Shown in pieces: positions 1 to 8,788 of a stretch of 64,000 bases of DNA. Where the stretch lies: contig NZ_CP064703.1 of NCBI RefSeq assembly GCF_023101085.1, positions 2,542,001 to 2,606,000 of the forward strand, given 5' to 3'. The notes under the pieces are model-generated. The model saw nothing but the letters and a program-made list of their open reading frames with translations. It ran no database searches and was not told the DNA's origin. A program made the position numbers and the translations under genes. Source of the DNA: Bradyrhizobium sp. 170 (lineage in GTDB: Bacteria > Pseudomonadota > Alphaproteobacteria > Rhizobiales > Xanthobacteraceae). Position 1 is the stretch's first letter. Each line of letters begins with the position of its first letter.

Positions 1-957
1 GAACGCATGCGGGCCGACCATCGACGGACCGCATTGCAGGCAGGGGAACGTCCACAACAGCGCGAACGCGATCGTGGTGACCGCGAGCCAGCGCCACAAC
101 CTCACGCGTGCAAGGCCGAAAGCGGCTGCGGTGACGATCGCGAGATAGATGTAGAGCGCCCAGAAGTCCGGCTTGCCGGACGAGACCAGGACCGGCGTCA
201 CGAAAGCGCCGACGACGCCGAGACCGGCAAGCGCCGGCCCATGCAGCAGCGCCGCGGCCAGCGTGCCCATCGCGACCAGCCCGAGCAGGATGAAGGCGGT
301 GGCCGGCACCAGGAAGCCGTAAAGCGCATAGGCCGCATACACCGTGGCGAACGCGACCGCCGTTCCGGCGGCCGTCAGGATGGCCGGGATATTGGCGATC
401 GGCAGTGCTACTATCGAAGACACGCTCTCCTTGCGGCGCGTCCATTCGCCGGCCAGCAGCAGGGCCAGCGCAAACAGGCCGCCCAGCATCGTGCGGACGC
501 CCGGGCCGAGCAGGCCGGCCTCGATCGAATAGCGGACCATGAAGAACCCGCCGAGCGCCAGCGTCAGCCCGCCGATCCACACGACCCAGCGAGTGCCGAC
601 GGTTTCCTCGAAGCCACGATCGGATTGCGGCAGCGGGGGTGGCGGTGGCGCCGCGCCGCCTGCGGCCTGCTCTGATGTCTCGGAAGGCGCAACGGGAGCG
701 ACGGATTCTGTGTCGGGAACGATGGGCGGTGGTGTCGGCGTAGCGCCGGCTGAAGCCGACGGCAGGCTCTGCTCGAACGCTTCCCATGGCGTGAGCGGCG
801 GAGGCACGGGCGCAGCGGCGGCCGCCGGCGTCGCCTGGATTGCATCCAGGCGCTGGCGCAACTCCGCCACCTGGTTCATGGCCTTCCGCGCGAAAATCAA
901 AGCGACGATCGCGATTACGAGCGGCGCGAAGAAGAAAACGAAGGGTTCGTCGAACAT
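1..957 (-). CDS. DUF2339 family membrane protein (3' end outside window)
   Basis: The reading frame starts with ATG at 957 and stays open to the window edge, giving 319 codons of the N-terminal part. It opens with one hydrophobic helix (MFDEPFVFFFAPLVIAIV), followed by a short coiled stretch, a long Pro/Ala-rich linker (residues ~45-115), then GTRWVVWIGGLTLALGGFF and a run of closely spaced transmembrane helices. This layout is typical of DUF2339, a large polytopic inner-membrane protein of unknown function. No partner gene is visible upstream. The family assignment rests on the conserved WVVWIGG-type start of the membrane domain plus the linker architecture. Confidence 0.85.
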   Translation of the reverse strand, partial: MFDEPFVFFFAPLVIAIVALIFARKAMNQVAELRQRLDAIQATPAAAAAPVPPPLTPWEAFEQSLPSASAGATPTPPPIVPDTESVAPVAPSETSEQAAGGAAPPPPPLPQSDRGFEETVGTRWVVWIGGLTLALGGFFMVRYSIEAGLLGPGVRTMLGGLFALALLLAGEWTRRKESVSSIVALPIANIPAILTAAGTAVAFATVYAAYALYGFLVPATAFILLGLVAMGTLAAALLHGPALAGLGVVGAFVTPVLVSSGKPDFWALYIYLAIVTAAAFGLARVRLWRWLAVTTIAFALLWTFPCLQCGPSMVGPHAF

Positions 958-1057
958 CGGGCCTCCAGGCGGGCGCGTGAGAGCGTTAACCGGCCACGTC
1001 CGCAGCCTGGTTGCAATCCTGTGTGTGCCGTTGTCCGTTAAAAGTTCAAATCGGCCG

Positions 1058-1564
1058 CTAATCCAGATCGAGGCGGAACGGCCGGCCTTCGACCGTCATG
1101 CTGCCGGGGCCCATTTCATCGAGGGCGCGCAGCATCCGGCCCTCTCGCCCGAGCGCTCTGTCGGCGAGGCTGACGATCAGCCGGTTCGGGGAAGCGATCG
1201 GAGAGCGAGCGCGAATTTGCCGGGCAATCTCGATCTCGTTGCGGTGCGGATTGAGCGCGCAGGCGGCGGCAAAGGCGCTCGCGGTCGAGCGGCTGATGCC
1301 GGCATAGCAATGCACCACCATCGGCGCGCTGCGGTCCCAATTGCGGACGAAGTTCAGCACCCTCTCGATATGCTGGTCCGATGGCGCGACAAAACCGTCC
1401 ATCTGCTCGGTGATGTCGTCCATCGACACTTTCAGATGATTGGCCTCGAGCACTGAAGCCGGCCGCAGCACCTGATCGACATTGGCCATCACGGTGAGGA
1501 TGTGGCTGGCGCCGGTGGCTCTGACGGTCTCGGGAAGGGCGGCAAGCGAACAGATGTGAAGCAT
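1058..1564 (-). CDS. Tyrosine phosphatase-like protein
   Basis: A 168-residue cytosolic protein with the Cys-phosphatase P-loop HCYAGISRST (HCX5R), preceded by VSMDDITEQMDGFVAPS, which supplies a likely general-acid Asp. This is the layout of small dual-specificity/tyrosine phosphatases common in rhizobia. The frame is open further upstream, but I start at the ATG at 1564 because the protein then begins with a beta strand (MLHICSLAAL) as expected for the fold. The substrate is unknown. It stands between a DUF2339 gene and an HD hydrolase on the same strand, with about 90 bases to the latter. Confidence 0.82.
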   Translation of the reverse strand: MLHICSLAALPETVRATGASHILTVMANVDQVLRPASVLEANHLKVSMDDITEQMDGFVAPSDQHIERVLNFVRNWDRSAPMVVHCYAGISRSTASAFAAACALNPHRNEIEIARQIRARSPIASPNRLIVSLADRALGREGRMLRALDEMGPGSMTVEGRPFRLDLD

Positions 1565-1655
1565 GGCGATCCTGCGAAGCATTCCCTGGAAGGTCCTGTT
1601 TTGTCGCAATTATAGGCCCGCAGGCTGGGCGGTGAAAGCAGGATTGGCGGGGCGA

Positions 1656-2267
1656 TCAACCAAGCAGCAGCTTGAATCGAGCCAAAAACTGCTTCTCGGC
1701 CCGGGCTGCGGTCCACGGCGTCAGATAATCGCGCACCGTGGTCTCGGGCAGGCCGGGATCCCTGCCGAACAGGCGCTTGGCCTCTCCTTCCGAAAATCCG
1801 GCCAGATGGGTGGCTTCGAGATAGGCCGCACCGCGATCGGCCGCCTTGATGGCCTTGGTGATTTCGTCCGCGAGAACCGGCGGCAGGCCGAAGCGGATAT
1901 GGATCGCCGCGAGCAGGCGCTTCTCCACCACCTTGTAGTCGCCGCCCAGCACTGCCTTGAACGGCGAGATCATGTCGCCGATGACATATTCCGGCGCGTC
2001 GTGCAGCAGCGCTGCAATCCGGAAGCGGACGTCGACGCGCGGCATCTGCTCGCGCATCACGGTTTCGACCAACAGGGTGTGCTGCGCCACCGAGAAAATA
2101 TGCGCGCCGCTGGTCTGCCCGTTCCAGCGCGCGACGCGCGCCAGGCCATGAGCAATGTCGGCGATCTCGATATCGAGCGGGGAGGGGTCGAGCAGGTCGA
2201 GCCGACGCCCCGACAGCATCCGCTGCCAGGCGCGGTTGGCGACATGGTACGATTTGCGCGTCGTCAT
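1656..2267 (-). CDS. HD-domain hydrolase (YfbR-like 5'-nucleotidase type)
   Basis: A 203-residue protein with an HD metal site: His in HIFSVAQH, the ALLHDAPEY motif (HD pair) and a distal KAADR Asp. The spacing is typical of the YfbR-like HD phosphohydrolases that dephosphorylate deoxynucleoside monophosphates. The role in nucleotide clean-up is inferred from the family. Its ATG overlaps the last four bases of the upstream tag gene (2264-2267), so the two are almost certainly co-transcribed and translationally coupled, which would link nucleotide-pool hygiene with base-excision repair. Confidence 0.85.
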   Translation of the reverse strand: MTTRKSYHVANRAWQRMLSGRRLDLLDPSPLDIEIADIAHGLARVARWNGQTSGAHIFSVAQHTLLVETVMREQMPRVDVRFRIAALLHDAPEYVIGDMISPFKAVLGGDYKVVEKRLLAAIHIRFGLPPVLADEITKAIKAADRGAAYLEATHLAGFSEGEAKRLFGRDPGLPETTVRDYLTPWTAARAEKQFLARFKLLLG

Positions 2268-2890
2268 TTGGCCTTGAGGCGGGGCTTGCGAAGTTTACCG
2301 CTGCAGTTCTCGTGGCAGAAGCAGGTGACCAGATGGTCGTTGACCATGCCGGTGGCCTGCATGAAGGCGTAGACGATGGTCGGGCCGACGAATTTGAAGC
2401 CGCGTGCGCCGAGCTCCTTTGAAACCTTGACCGAGACCGGCGTCGAGGCCGGCACGCTGGCGGTGGTCTTGAACTGGTTGACGACGGGCTTACCGTCGAC
2501 GAAGTCCCACAGAAACTTGGAGAAGCCCGCGCCTTCCTCCATGATTTTCAGATAGGCTTTGGCGCTGTTGACGGCGCCTTCGATCTTGGCGCGGTTGCGC
2601 ACGATGCCGGCATCGTTCATCAGCGCGTGGATCTTCTTGTCGCTGTAGCGCGCGATCTTTTCTGGCTGGAAATCGTCGAACGCTTTGCGGAAGTTTTCGC
2701 GCTTGCGCAAAATCGTGATCCACGACAGTCCGGCCTGGAAGCCGTCGAGGATCAGCTTTTCATAGAGCGCCCGGTCGTCATACTCAGGCACGCCCCATTC
2801 GGTGTCGTGATAGGCCATGTAGAACGGGTCTTCGCCGGGCCACGGGCACCGTGTTTTGCCGTCGGCGTGCAGGCGTGCGGACCGGCTCAT
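2264..2890 (-). CDS. tag: DNA-3-methyladenine glycosylase I
   Basis: A 208-residue protein matching TagI in length and motifs: the N-terminal zinc Cys in CPWPG, YHDTEWGVPEYDD, LILDGFQAGLSW (helix-hairpin-helix region), FVGPTIVYAFMQATGMVNDH, and the closing HLVTC, which supplies the other Zn-snap ligands. It excises 3-methyladenine from alkylated DNA. It is the first gene of a pair with the HD hydrolase (four-base overlap) and lies 10 bases downstream of ygfZ on the same strand, so ygfZ-tag-HD may be one transcript. Confidence 0.95.
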   Translation of the reverse strand: MSRSARLHADGKTRCPWPGEDPFYMAYHDTEWGVPEYDDRALYEKLILDGFQAGLSWITILRKRENFRKAFDDFQPEKIARYSDKKIHALMNDAGIVRNRAKIEGAVNSAKAYLKIMEEGAGFSKFLWDFVDGKPVVNQFKTTASVPASTPVSVKVSKELGARGFKFVGPTIVYAFMQATGMVNDHLVTCFCHENCSGKLRKPRLKAK

Positions 2891-2900
2891 GGGAATTTGC

Positions 2901-3782
2901 TCATGCGACGGTCTGCTTCGGCGGGGTGCGGACGTCGTTCGGGTCGGTCAGCCGGATCGCAAGGCCGCCGGCCGTCAACGTCAGTCCCGCATCGAGCGCG
3001 TCCGCAACGCGGTCGATCCGGACCAGCGCGAGGCCGTGGCCGCCGGCGGTCGATCCCATGGTGCCGACCTGCTTGTCGCCGCCGAGAACGGCGACGCCGG
3101 TCTCCGGCGAAAAGTCTTCGAGCGTGACCCGCACGATCCGCGTGCGCGCGGTGCCGCGATGCTGCATCCGCGACACCACTTCCTGGCCGACATAGCAGCC
3201 CTTGTCGAAGTCGACGCCGTGCAGGCGATCCATGTTGGTCTCGTGCGGAAACGCGTCGCTGTACATGAAATCGAGCCCGCCGCGCGGCACGCCCGAAGCG
3301 ATGCGATGGGCCTCATAGGCGTCGCTGTCGACGAGATCGGCGCCGATCAGATCGGCCACCTTCTGCTTGAGATCTTGGGGCACGAGAACGCGCCAGCCCA
3401 GCGCTTCATGCCGCGGATCGGCGAAAGCCAGATCGGGCTTCACGGCCGGCTCGCCGTCCCACACCGCCAGCACGCCCAGGCTGTCGGAGATGTTCTCGAC
3501 CGCGACCTTGGCGCGCAGCTTGTAGAAGCCGAGCTTGTCGGCGAGGTTCTGCGCCAGCGCGCGGGGTGCATCGATCAGGAAGCCGCCGCCATGGCCGGCC
3601 GGGGCTTCGGTGATCAGGAAATCGGCCGTGATCTTGCCCTGCGGCGTCAGCAGCGCGCCGAACCGGCCAAGGCCGGGCTGCAGCAGCGTGACGTCTGTGG
3701 TGACGAGGCCGTTGAGGAAGTTGCGGGCATCCTCGCCGCTGACCTTGACCACGCCCCGGTCCGGAAGAAACGCTGCTTTCAT
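2901..3782 (-). CDS. ygfZ: Folate-binding protein YgfZ (GcvT-like, Fe-S maintenance)
   Basis: A 293-residue protein of the GcvT/YgfZ fold. The signature KGCYVGQEVVSR (K-G-C-Y-x-G-Q-E) is intact, including the Cys used with tetrahydrofolate for Fe-S cluster repair of enzymes such as MiaB. The N-terminus (MKAAFLPDRGVVKVSGEDA) and LNGLVTTDV fit the family. It diverges from the dihydroorotase-like gene across a 123-base intergenic gap holding both promoters, and is followed closely by tag. Confidence 0.93.
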   Translation of the reverse strand: MKAAFLPDRGVVKVSGEDARNFLNGLVTTDVTLLQPGLGRFGALLTPQGKITADFLITEAPAGHGGGFLIDAPRALAQNLADKLGFYKLRAKVAVENISDSLGVLAVWDGEPAVKPDLAFADPRHEALGWRVLVPQDLKQKVADLIGADLVDSDAYEAHRIASGVPRGGLDFMYSDAFPHETNMDRLHGVDFDKGCYVGQEVVSRMQHRGTARTRIVRVTLEDFSPETGVAVLGGDKQVGTMGSTAGGHGLALVRIDRVADALDAGLTLTAGGLAIRLTDPNDVRTPPKQTVA

Positions 3783-3905
3783 AAGCTAAATCAGCCTCTT
3801 TTGACGTGCTTTTTGAAGTTCCTGGGGAAACGCAGGTGGCGGATATCCCATGCGAAGTTAAGGCGCTAAGGTGCCGCCAACAAGGCCCGCGCGATTGAAG
3901 CTCCG

Positions 3906-5240
3906 ATGAATCAACGATTTGACACCATTCTAAAATCCGGCACCGTGGTCAATCAGGACGGCGAGGGCATCCGCGACATCGGCATTTCCAATGGCCGGAT
4001 CGCCGCGATCGGCGGGCTGGGACAGGCTTCCGCCGGCGAGACGATCGACTGCAGGGGCCTGCACATCCTGCCCGGTGTGATGGACACGCAGGTCCATTTC
4101 CGCGAGCCGGGCCAGACCCACAAGGAAGACCTGGAGACGGGATCGCGCAGCGCCGTGCTGGGCGGGGTGACGGCGGTATTCGAAATGCCGAACACCGATC
4201 CTCTGACCGTCACGGAAGCCAACTTCACCGATAAGGTGAAGCGCGGCCATCACCGCATGCATTGCGACTTCGCTTTCTTCATCGGCGGCACCCGCGAGAA
4301 CGTACAGGATCTGCCGGAAATGGAGCGCGCGCCGGGCTGCGCCGGCGTGAAGGTGTTCATCGGTTCCTCCACCGGCGCGCTATTGGTCGAGGACGACGAA
4401 AGCCTGCGGCGCATCTTCCAGGTGATCCGCCGCCGCGCTGCCTTCCACGCCGAGGACGAATATCGCCTCAACGAGCGCAAGCCGCTTCGCATCGAGGGCG
4501 ACCCGCGCTCGCATCCGGTATGGCGCGACGAGACTGCGGCGCTGATGGCGACGCAGCGGCTGGTCAATCTCGCGCGCGAAACGGGAAAACGCATCCATGT
4601 GCTGCACATCTCGACCAAGCAGGAAATCGAATATTTGAGGGATCACAAGGACGTCGCATCCTGCGAGGCGACGCCGCATCACCTCACCATGGCCGCGCCC
4701 GAATGCTACGAGCGGCTCGGCACCCGCGCGCAGATGAACCCGCCGGTGCGCTCGGCCGATCACCGCGAGGGGATCTGGCGCGGCATCGAGCAGGGCATCA
4801 TCGACGTGCTCGGCTCCGACCACGCGCCGCACACGCTGGAGGAAAAGGCGAAGACCTATCCGGCTTCGCCCTCTGGCATGACCGGCGTGCAGACGCTGGT
4901 GCCGCTGATGCTCGATCACGTCAATGCCGGGCGGCTGTCACTGGCGCGTTTCGTCGATCTGACGAGCGCAGGTCCCGCGCGGCTCTACAACATCGCCTGC
5001 AAGGGCCGCATCGCGGCGGGCTATGACGCCGACTTCACCATCGTCGATCTGAAGCGAAGCGAGACCATCACCAACAAATGGGTGGCCTCGCGCGCCGGCT
5101 GGACGCCTTATGACGGCGTGCGCGTCACCGGCTGGCCGGTCGGCACATTCGTGCGCGGCAGACGCGTGATGTGGCAGGGTGAGGTGACGACGCCTTCCAC
5201 CGGCGAGCCGGTGCAGTTTCTGGAGACGCTGAAGGCGTAG
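3906..5240 (+). CDS. Dihydroorotase family amidohydrolase (PyrC-like)
   Basis: A 444-residue amidohydrolase of the dihydroorotase/allantoinase branch. It has GGVTAVFEMPNTDP, the carbamylated-Lys segment GVKVFIGSSTG, the metal His in LHIST, EATPHHLTM, and the catalytic GSDHAPHT. The motif that normally reads HxH after Pro-Gly is DTQVHFREPG here, so the first metal-binding His is Gln. The enzyme would close carbamoyl-aspartate to dihydroorotate if it is a true PyrC. It has no pyrB beside it, so it may be a paralogue with another cyclic amide substrate. It starts at the ATG at 3906. Confidence 0.85.
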   Translation: MNQRFDTILKSGTVVNQDGEGIRDIGISNGRIAAIGGLGQASAGETIDCRGLHILPGVMDTQVHFREPGQTHKEDLETGSRSAVLGGVTAVFEMPNTDPLTVTEANFTDKVKRGHHRMHCDFAFFIGGTRENVQDLPEMERAPGCAGVKVFIGSSTGALLVEDDESLRRIFQVIRRRAAFHAEDEYRLNERKPLRIEGDPRSHPVWRDETAALMATQRLVNLARETGKRIHVLHISTKQEIEYLRDHKDVASCEATPHHLTMAAPECYERLGTRAQMNPPVRSADHREGIWRGIEQGIIDVLGSDHAPHTLEEKAKTYPASPSGMTGVQTLVPLMLDHVNAGRLSLARFVDLTSAGPARLYNIACKGRIAAGYDADFTIVDLKRSETITNKWVASRAGWTPYDGVRVTGWPVGTFVRGRRVMWQGEVTTPSTGEPVQFLETLKA

Positions 5241-5283
5241 ATTTCTTTGTCGAGCAAGGGCAAGACGCCGCGCCAATCACAGT

Positions 5284-5405
5284 CGTCGTCACCCGCCTTG
5301 TGCGCAATTGCGCACTGGGGCGGGTGATCCAGTATTCCAGAGACGGCAGTGATTGAATCGATGGGCCGCGGCGTACTGGATCGCCCGCCTTCGCGGGCGA
5401 TGACG
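5284..5405. repeat. Hairpin intergenic repeat (family C)
   Basis: Two oppositely oriented arms lie between the convergent dihydroorotase-like gene and the small gene at 5417. The left arm includes GGGTGATCCAGTA near 5323-5334, and the right arm TACTGGATCGCCC near 5374-5386. Each arm also carries its own small hairpin: tgcgcaattgcgca on the left, and cgcccgccttcgcgggcg on the right. It could act as a bidirectional terminator. I recognise the sequence style as a dispersed Bradyrhizobium/Rhodopseudomonas-type element, but only one copy is in the window. Confidence 0.7.
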
Positions 5406-5416
5406 GTGTAGCGGAT

Positions 5417-5683
5417 TTACTGCTTCGCAAGCTTCAGCGAAAACTCGCCATTGCGGACGCGGGCAGGAACGCCCTCCACGAACTTTGCCACCGCATCTTC
5501 GCCGTAGGTCGAGACCAGTTCGGCCAGTGCCGTGAACAGGCTTGCCTGTGCAAGGCAGTCGCCATCGACGCCCTCGTGCCGCGCTTCCGCCCAGGCTTCG
5601 TTCAGGTAGCTCAGGGCAGTCTGCTTCTGCTCGAGGTCGGGAAGCGGGTCGTGGGCGATCGGGAAAGAGGCTGGGCGGCTCAT
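5417..5683 (-). CDS. Small hypothetical protein
   Basis: An 88-residue soluble protein starting MSRPASFPIAHD. It is mostly helical and acidic, with no signal peptide or membrane helix. The frame is open to an ATG at 5725, but the ATG at 5683 has a GAG-type ribosome site just upstream and gives the more natural N-terminus. Residues QTALSYLNEAWAEA and TALAELVSTYGEDAVAKF suggest a compact helical bundle. I do not recognise a family. It runs convergently to the dihydroorotase-like gene. Confidence 0.7.
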   Translation of the reverse strand: MSRPASFPIAHDPLPDLEQKQTALSYLNEAWAEARHEGVDGDCLAQASLFTALAELVSTYGEDAVAKFVEGVPARVRNGEFSLKLAKQ

Positions 5684-5835
5684 GAAGCTCAACGAAATCT
5701 GCGCGCGAACCAGGGCGGAACGCATCCTAACGCGACAAGCTGTAGCACGCGCGGCAGGCTCGCCTAGGCCACATCTTTAGGAAAGGTTAACGGCGCTCCT
5801 CGAATTTCAGGCGGCAACAAAAGTTCCCGCGCGTT

Positions 5836-6474
5836 TCACGCAATGCAGCCGAGGATCGCTCCCGGGGTCGCGCAAACACGATGCGCGCCGGCTTTCAGCA
5901 ACTCGTCCCGGCTGCCGTAGCCGTACAACACGCCGATGCCTTTCATGCCGTTGTTTTTCGCGCCGACCATATCGTGGCTGCGGTCGCCGATCATCAGCGT
6001 TTTCGACGGATCGACCGACGTTTCCTTCAGCGCATACTCCAGCAGGTGCGACTTGTCCGCGCGCGTGCCGTCGAGCTCGGCGCCGAACACGCACTCGAAA
6101 TGGCCGCGCAGGCCGAAATGGTCGATGATGCGGTCGGCGAATACGTGCGCCTTGCTGGTGGCGACGAACAGCCGGTGGCCCGATGCGCATAGCGACGTCA
6201 GCACCTCGTCGATGCCGTCGTAAACGCGGTTCTCATAGAGGCCGATGTCGGAAAATCGCTCGCGATAGAGCGACACGGCGTGGTCGGCCCGGTGATCGCC
6301 GCCGAGCAATCTCACCATGCTTGTGCGCAGCGGCGGACCGATGCACCAGGTCAGCTCGTCTTCGGTCGGGATCGTGGGATGATCGAGCCTTTGCAGCGCG
6401 TACTGGATCGAACGGGTGATGCCCGGCTTGGGGTCGGTCAGCGTTCCGTCGAGGTCGAAGAATATCGCGTCCAT
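5836..6474 (-). CDS. HAD-superfamily phosphatase (phosphoglycolate phosphatase-like)
   Basis: A 212-residue HAD hydrolase with motif I FFDLDGTLTD at the N-terminus, motif II VATSK, the Lys region DKSHLL, and motif IV MIGDRSHDMVGAKNNG. The helical cap after motif I and the overall length fit the Gph/PGP-like type, which removes phosphate from 2-phosphoglycolate or similar small metabolites. The exact substrate is inferred. Its start lies 6 bases after the stop of the TIGR02301-type gene, so the two form an operon. Confidence 0.87.
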   Translation of the reverse strand: MDAIFFDLDGTLTDPKPGITRSIQYALQRLDHPTIPTEDELTWCIGPPLRTSMVRLLGGDHRADHAVSLYRERFSDIGLYENRVYDGIDEVLTSLCASGHRLFVATSKAHVFADRIIDHFGLRGHFECVFGAELDGTRADKSHLLEYALKETSVDPSKTLMIGDRSHDMVGAKNNGMKGIGVLYGYGSRDELLKAGAHRVCATPGAILGCIA

Positions 6475-6480
6475 GGTTGC

Positions 6481-6858
6481 CTAGTTCGCGTAGCGCGCGG
6501 TCAGATCGCGCGAGATCTTTGAGCCTTCCTCGATATACCTGCGGATCGCGACCGAGGCCGCGGGCGTGCAGGTCCGGTAGGTCTGCTGGAAGCCATTATA
6601 GCCGCGGTTGAAGCCCGCGATCATGCGGGCGCGGCGGTCGCCGGAGGGGGTTTCGGCGTCGATCAGCGCCTGCATTTCATTGCGCCATTTCGCCCCTTCA
6701 TTGGAGCCGCAAATGCCCCGCAGATAATGCAGGGTGCCGAGAATCTCGGCCAGCCGCTGCAGGTCGCCGTCAAACGGCGCGGCGGCATCCTGGGCCCGTG
6801 CGGGGGCCAGATGGCAGGCCGAAATAAGGATGAGGGCGGCGAGGGCGTGCTTGAGCAT
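6481..6858 (-). CDS. TIGR02301 family secreted protein
   Basis: About 125 residues with a signal peptide (MLKHALAALILISACHLAPARA, cleavage before QDAAAP). The mature domain contains GTLHYLRGICGSNEGAKWR, FNRGYNGFQQTYRTC and several conserved Cys residues. This matches the alphaproteobacterial TIGR02301 family, a periplasmic protein of unknown function. I chose the ATG at 6858 because it places the signal peptide at the N-terminus; the frame is open to 6882. It lies directly upstream of the HAD phosphatase. Confidence 0.82.
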   Translation of the reverse strand: MLKHALAALILISACHLAPARAQDAAAPFDGDLQRLAEILGTLHYLRGICGSNEGAKWRNEMQALIDAETPSGDRRARMIAGFNRGYNGFQQTYRTCTPAASVAIRRYIEEGSKISRDLTARYAN

Positions 6859-6921
6859 TTGAGGGCCGATATGCCCCCTCAATACGCCCGAGGCAAGGTG
6901 TGAGGCCCCTGGAATGACCGC

Positions 6922-7341
6922 CTAGACCAGCTTCCGGGCGGCCTCGATCACCTCCCGGAGGCCGCCGGTCACCTTGAGGTCGCCGAGCCCATCCGGCGCC
7001 AACCATTTGAAATCGTCGTGCTCGTCGTTCAGGACCGGCTCCCTGGCCGTCCAGCGCGCCGCGAACGACATGACCAGGTAGTGCCCGCCGCCGCCGGCCC
7101 CGGGCAGCACCTCGCGCCAGCCAGCTAGGCCCAGGATCTCGATTCTTAAGCCGGTTTCCTCGTCCACCTCGCGGTGGAGCGCGGTGTGCAGGGATTCGCC
7201 GAATTCGACCCGGCCGCCGGGGAACGAGTAAAAACCCTTGCCGGGCGAGCGGGCGCGGCGGACCAGCAGGACCTTGCCGTCACGGAAGATCGCGCCGCTG
7301 ACGGCGAGCTGGGGGCGGGTCGGCTGGTCAGGGGAAGCCAA
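6922..7341 (-). CDS. Nudix hydrolase
   Basis: A 139-residue single-domain Nudix protein. The box reads GGRVEFGES, then LHREVDEETGL (GX5EX7REUXEEXGU), placed after a strand KVLLVRRARSPGKGFYSFP. Length and the SPGKGFYSFPGG lead-in resemble small ADP-ribose or nucleotide diphosphate pyrophosphatases; the substrate cannot be told from sequence. It is a single gene between the TIGR02301/HAD pair and an unknown gene, all on the minus strand. Confidence 0.88.
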   Translation of the reverse strand: MASPDQPTRPQLAVSGAIFRDGKVLLVRRARSPGKGFYSFPGGRVEFGESLHTALHREVDEETGLRIEILGLAGWREVLPGAGGGGHYLVMSFAARWTAREPVLNDEHDDFKWLAPDGLGDLKVTGGLREVIEAARKLV

Positions 7342-7433
7342 GGGGTGATCCGGTACGCAGGGAACTTGCTGTGATCATGCCCGATCGGTCCGCGAAGGTC
7401 TAATGCGGCTGATAGCAGCGAAGGGTGGGGAGG

Positions 7434-7967
7434 CTAGTTCGACATGACCGCTTCGACGTCGTTGTCGGCGTTGCCGTTGATGACGCCGCCGGCCAGCGCC
7501 ACCAGCGGCTTGACCCAGGCGGTGGCCTGCTCGGCCAGCGTGGAGCGGGTCTTGTCCTGCTGGGCCTCGCGCATCGCCTGGCCCACCGCGGTCAGGATCG
7601 AGGTCATGGTAGCGGTGAGATTGTCGAAATTGGCACGGACCTTGGGGTCGGCGCATTCATAGGCCTCGATCGCGAGGTCGCGGGCCTTGAAGTTGGAGGC
7701 CCAGAAGTGCTCGGCGTAGGACAGCGGGGTCCAGGTGAGGAAATCCTCCGCGCATTCCGGCATGTCCGGGACCATTTCGAGCAGCATGATGGCTTCGTTG
7801 AAATGATTCAGGTAGTCGGTGGCGAGCCCGGTGCGGGGATTGATGTTGGCCGCCCGCAATTGCTCCGCGCGCGCCTCGTCTATACGAGCCATCGTCGGTG
7901 GCGGTATCGGGCGATCGGATCGCACTTCTGTGGCAGCCATGGAGGTCATCTGTTCCACTGTTAACAT
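7434..7967 (-). CDS. Conserved hypothetical protein
   Basis: A 177-residue soluble protein with no signal peptide. The core has ATDYLNHFNEAIMLLEMVPDMPEC and LTWTPLSYAEHFWASNFKA, an Asp/Glu-rich helical segment, and a C-terminal LVALAGGVINGN loop. I do not recognise a characterised family; similar proteins are common in Bradyrhizobiaceae. Alternative ATGs at 7949 and 7940 are possible, the first having GGAA about five bases upstream. It diverges from the YedK-like gene. Confidence 0.72.
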   Translation of the reverse strand: MLTVEQMTSMAATEVRSDRPIPPPTMARIDEARAEQLRAANINPRTGLATDYLNHFNEAIMLLEMVPDMPECAEDFLTWTPLSYAEHFWASNFKARDLAIEAYECADPKVRANFDNLTATMTSILTAVGQAMREAQQDKTRSTLAEQATAWVKPLVALAGGVINGNADNDVEAVMSN

Positions 7968-8011
7968 CTGGGGTTAACACTCGTTAAACAGGGGCTTATC
8001 TTGGTCAGATA

Positions 8012-8776
8012 ATGTGCGGACGTTTCGTCATTACATCACCGCCCGAGGCACTCCGGCAGATTTTCGGCTATCTCGAGCAGCCCAATTTCCCGCCGCGGTA
8101 TAATATCGCGCCTACGCAGCCAGTTCCGGTTGTCATCCTGGAAAATGGCGGCCGCCACTTCCGGCTGATGCGCTGGGGACTGATTCCGTCGTGGGTGAAG
8201 GATCCCCGTAAATTTGCGCTGCTGATCAATGCGCGCTCCGAGACGGTTCTCGATAAGCCTGCTTTCAAGAACGCCATCAAGCGGCGGCGGTGCCTGATTC
8301 CGGCCGACGGCTATTACGAATGGCAGGATGCGAGCGGCCGCAAGCGGCCGTTCTTCATCCATCGCCGCGACGGCCGTCCCGTTGGCTTTGCCGCGCTTGC
8401 GGAAACCTGGATGGGGCCGAACGGCGAGGAGACCGACAGCGTCGCCATCGTCACCGCGCCGGCCAGCCGCGACCTCGCCGCGCTGCATCACCGCGTGCCC
8501 GTCACGATCGCGCCCGAGGAATTCGAACGGTGGCTCGACGGCCGCGCGTACGACGCCGAGGATGTCATGCCGCTGCTGCGCGGGCCGACTGAGGGCGAGT
8601 TCGCCTGGCATGAGATTTCCACCCGCGTCAACCGCGTCGTCAATGACGACGCGCAATTGCTGCTGCCGATCACCGACGAGGAGCGGGCGGCGGAGGAGCC
8701 GAAGCCCGCGAAGAAGGCCGCGCCGCGCAAGGCCGCGGCGGCGCCGGAGGATGACGGGCAGGGCTCGTTGTTTTGA
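8012..8776 (+). CDS. SOS response-associated protein (YedK/HMCES, abasic-site DNA-protein crosslinker)
   Basis: A 254-residue SRAP-domain protein. It begins MCGRFVI, so Cys2 becomes the N-terminal nucleophile that links to abasic sites in single-stranded DNA. It keeps NIAPTQPVPVV, MRWGLIPSW, the Asn in INARSET, PADGYYEW with the catalytic Glu, and HHRVPV with the active His. The C-terminal 30 residues are a Lys/Ala/Pro-rich tail (EPKPAKKAAPRKAAA) that may help DNA binding. It diverges from the hypothetical gene at 7434-7967; no LexA box was identified by eye. Confidence 0.93.
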   Translation: MCGRFVITSPPEALRQIFGYLEQPNFPPRYNIAPTQPVPVVILENGGRHFRLMRWGLIPSWVKDPRKFALLINARSETVLDKPAFKNAIKRRRCLIPADGYYEWQDASGRKRPFFIHRRDGRPVGFAALAETWMGPNGEETDSVAIVTAPASRDLAALHHRVPVTIAPEEFERWLDGRAYDAEDVMPLLRGPTEGEFAWHEISTRVNRVVNDDAQLLLPITDEERAAEEPKPAKKAAPRKAAAAPEDDGQGSLF

Positions 8777-8788
8777 GGCGTAGCATTT

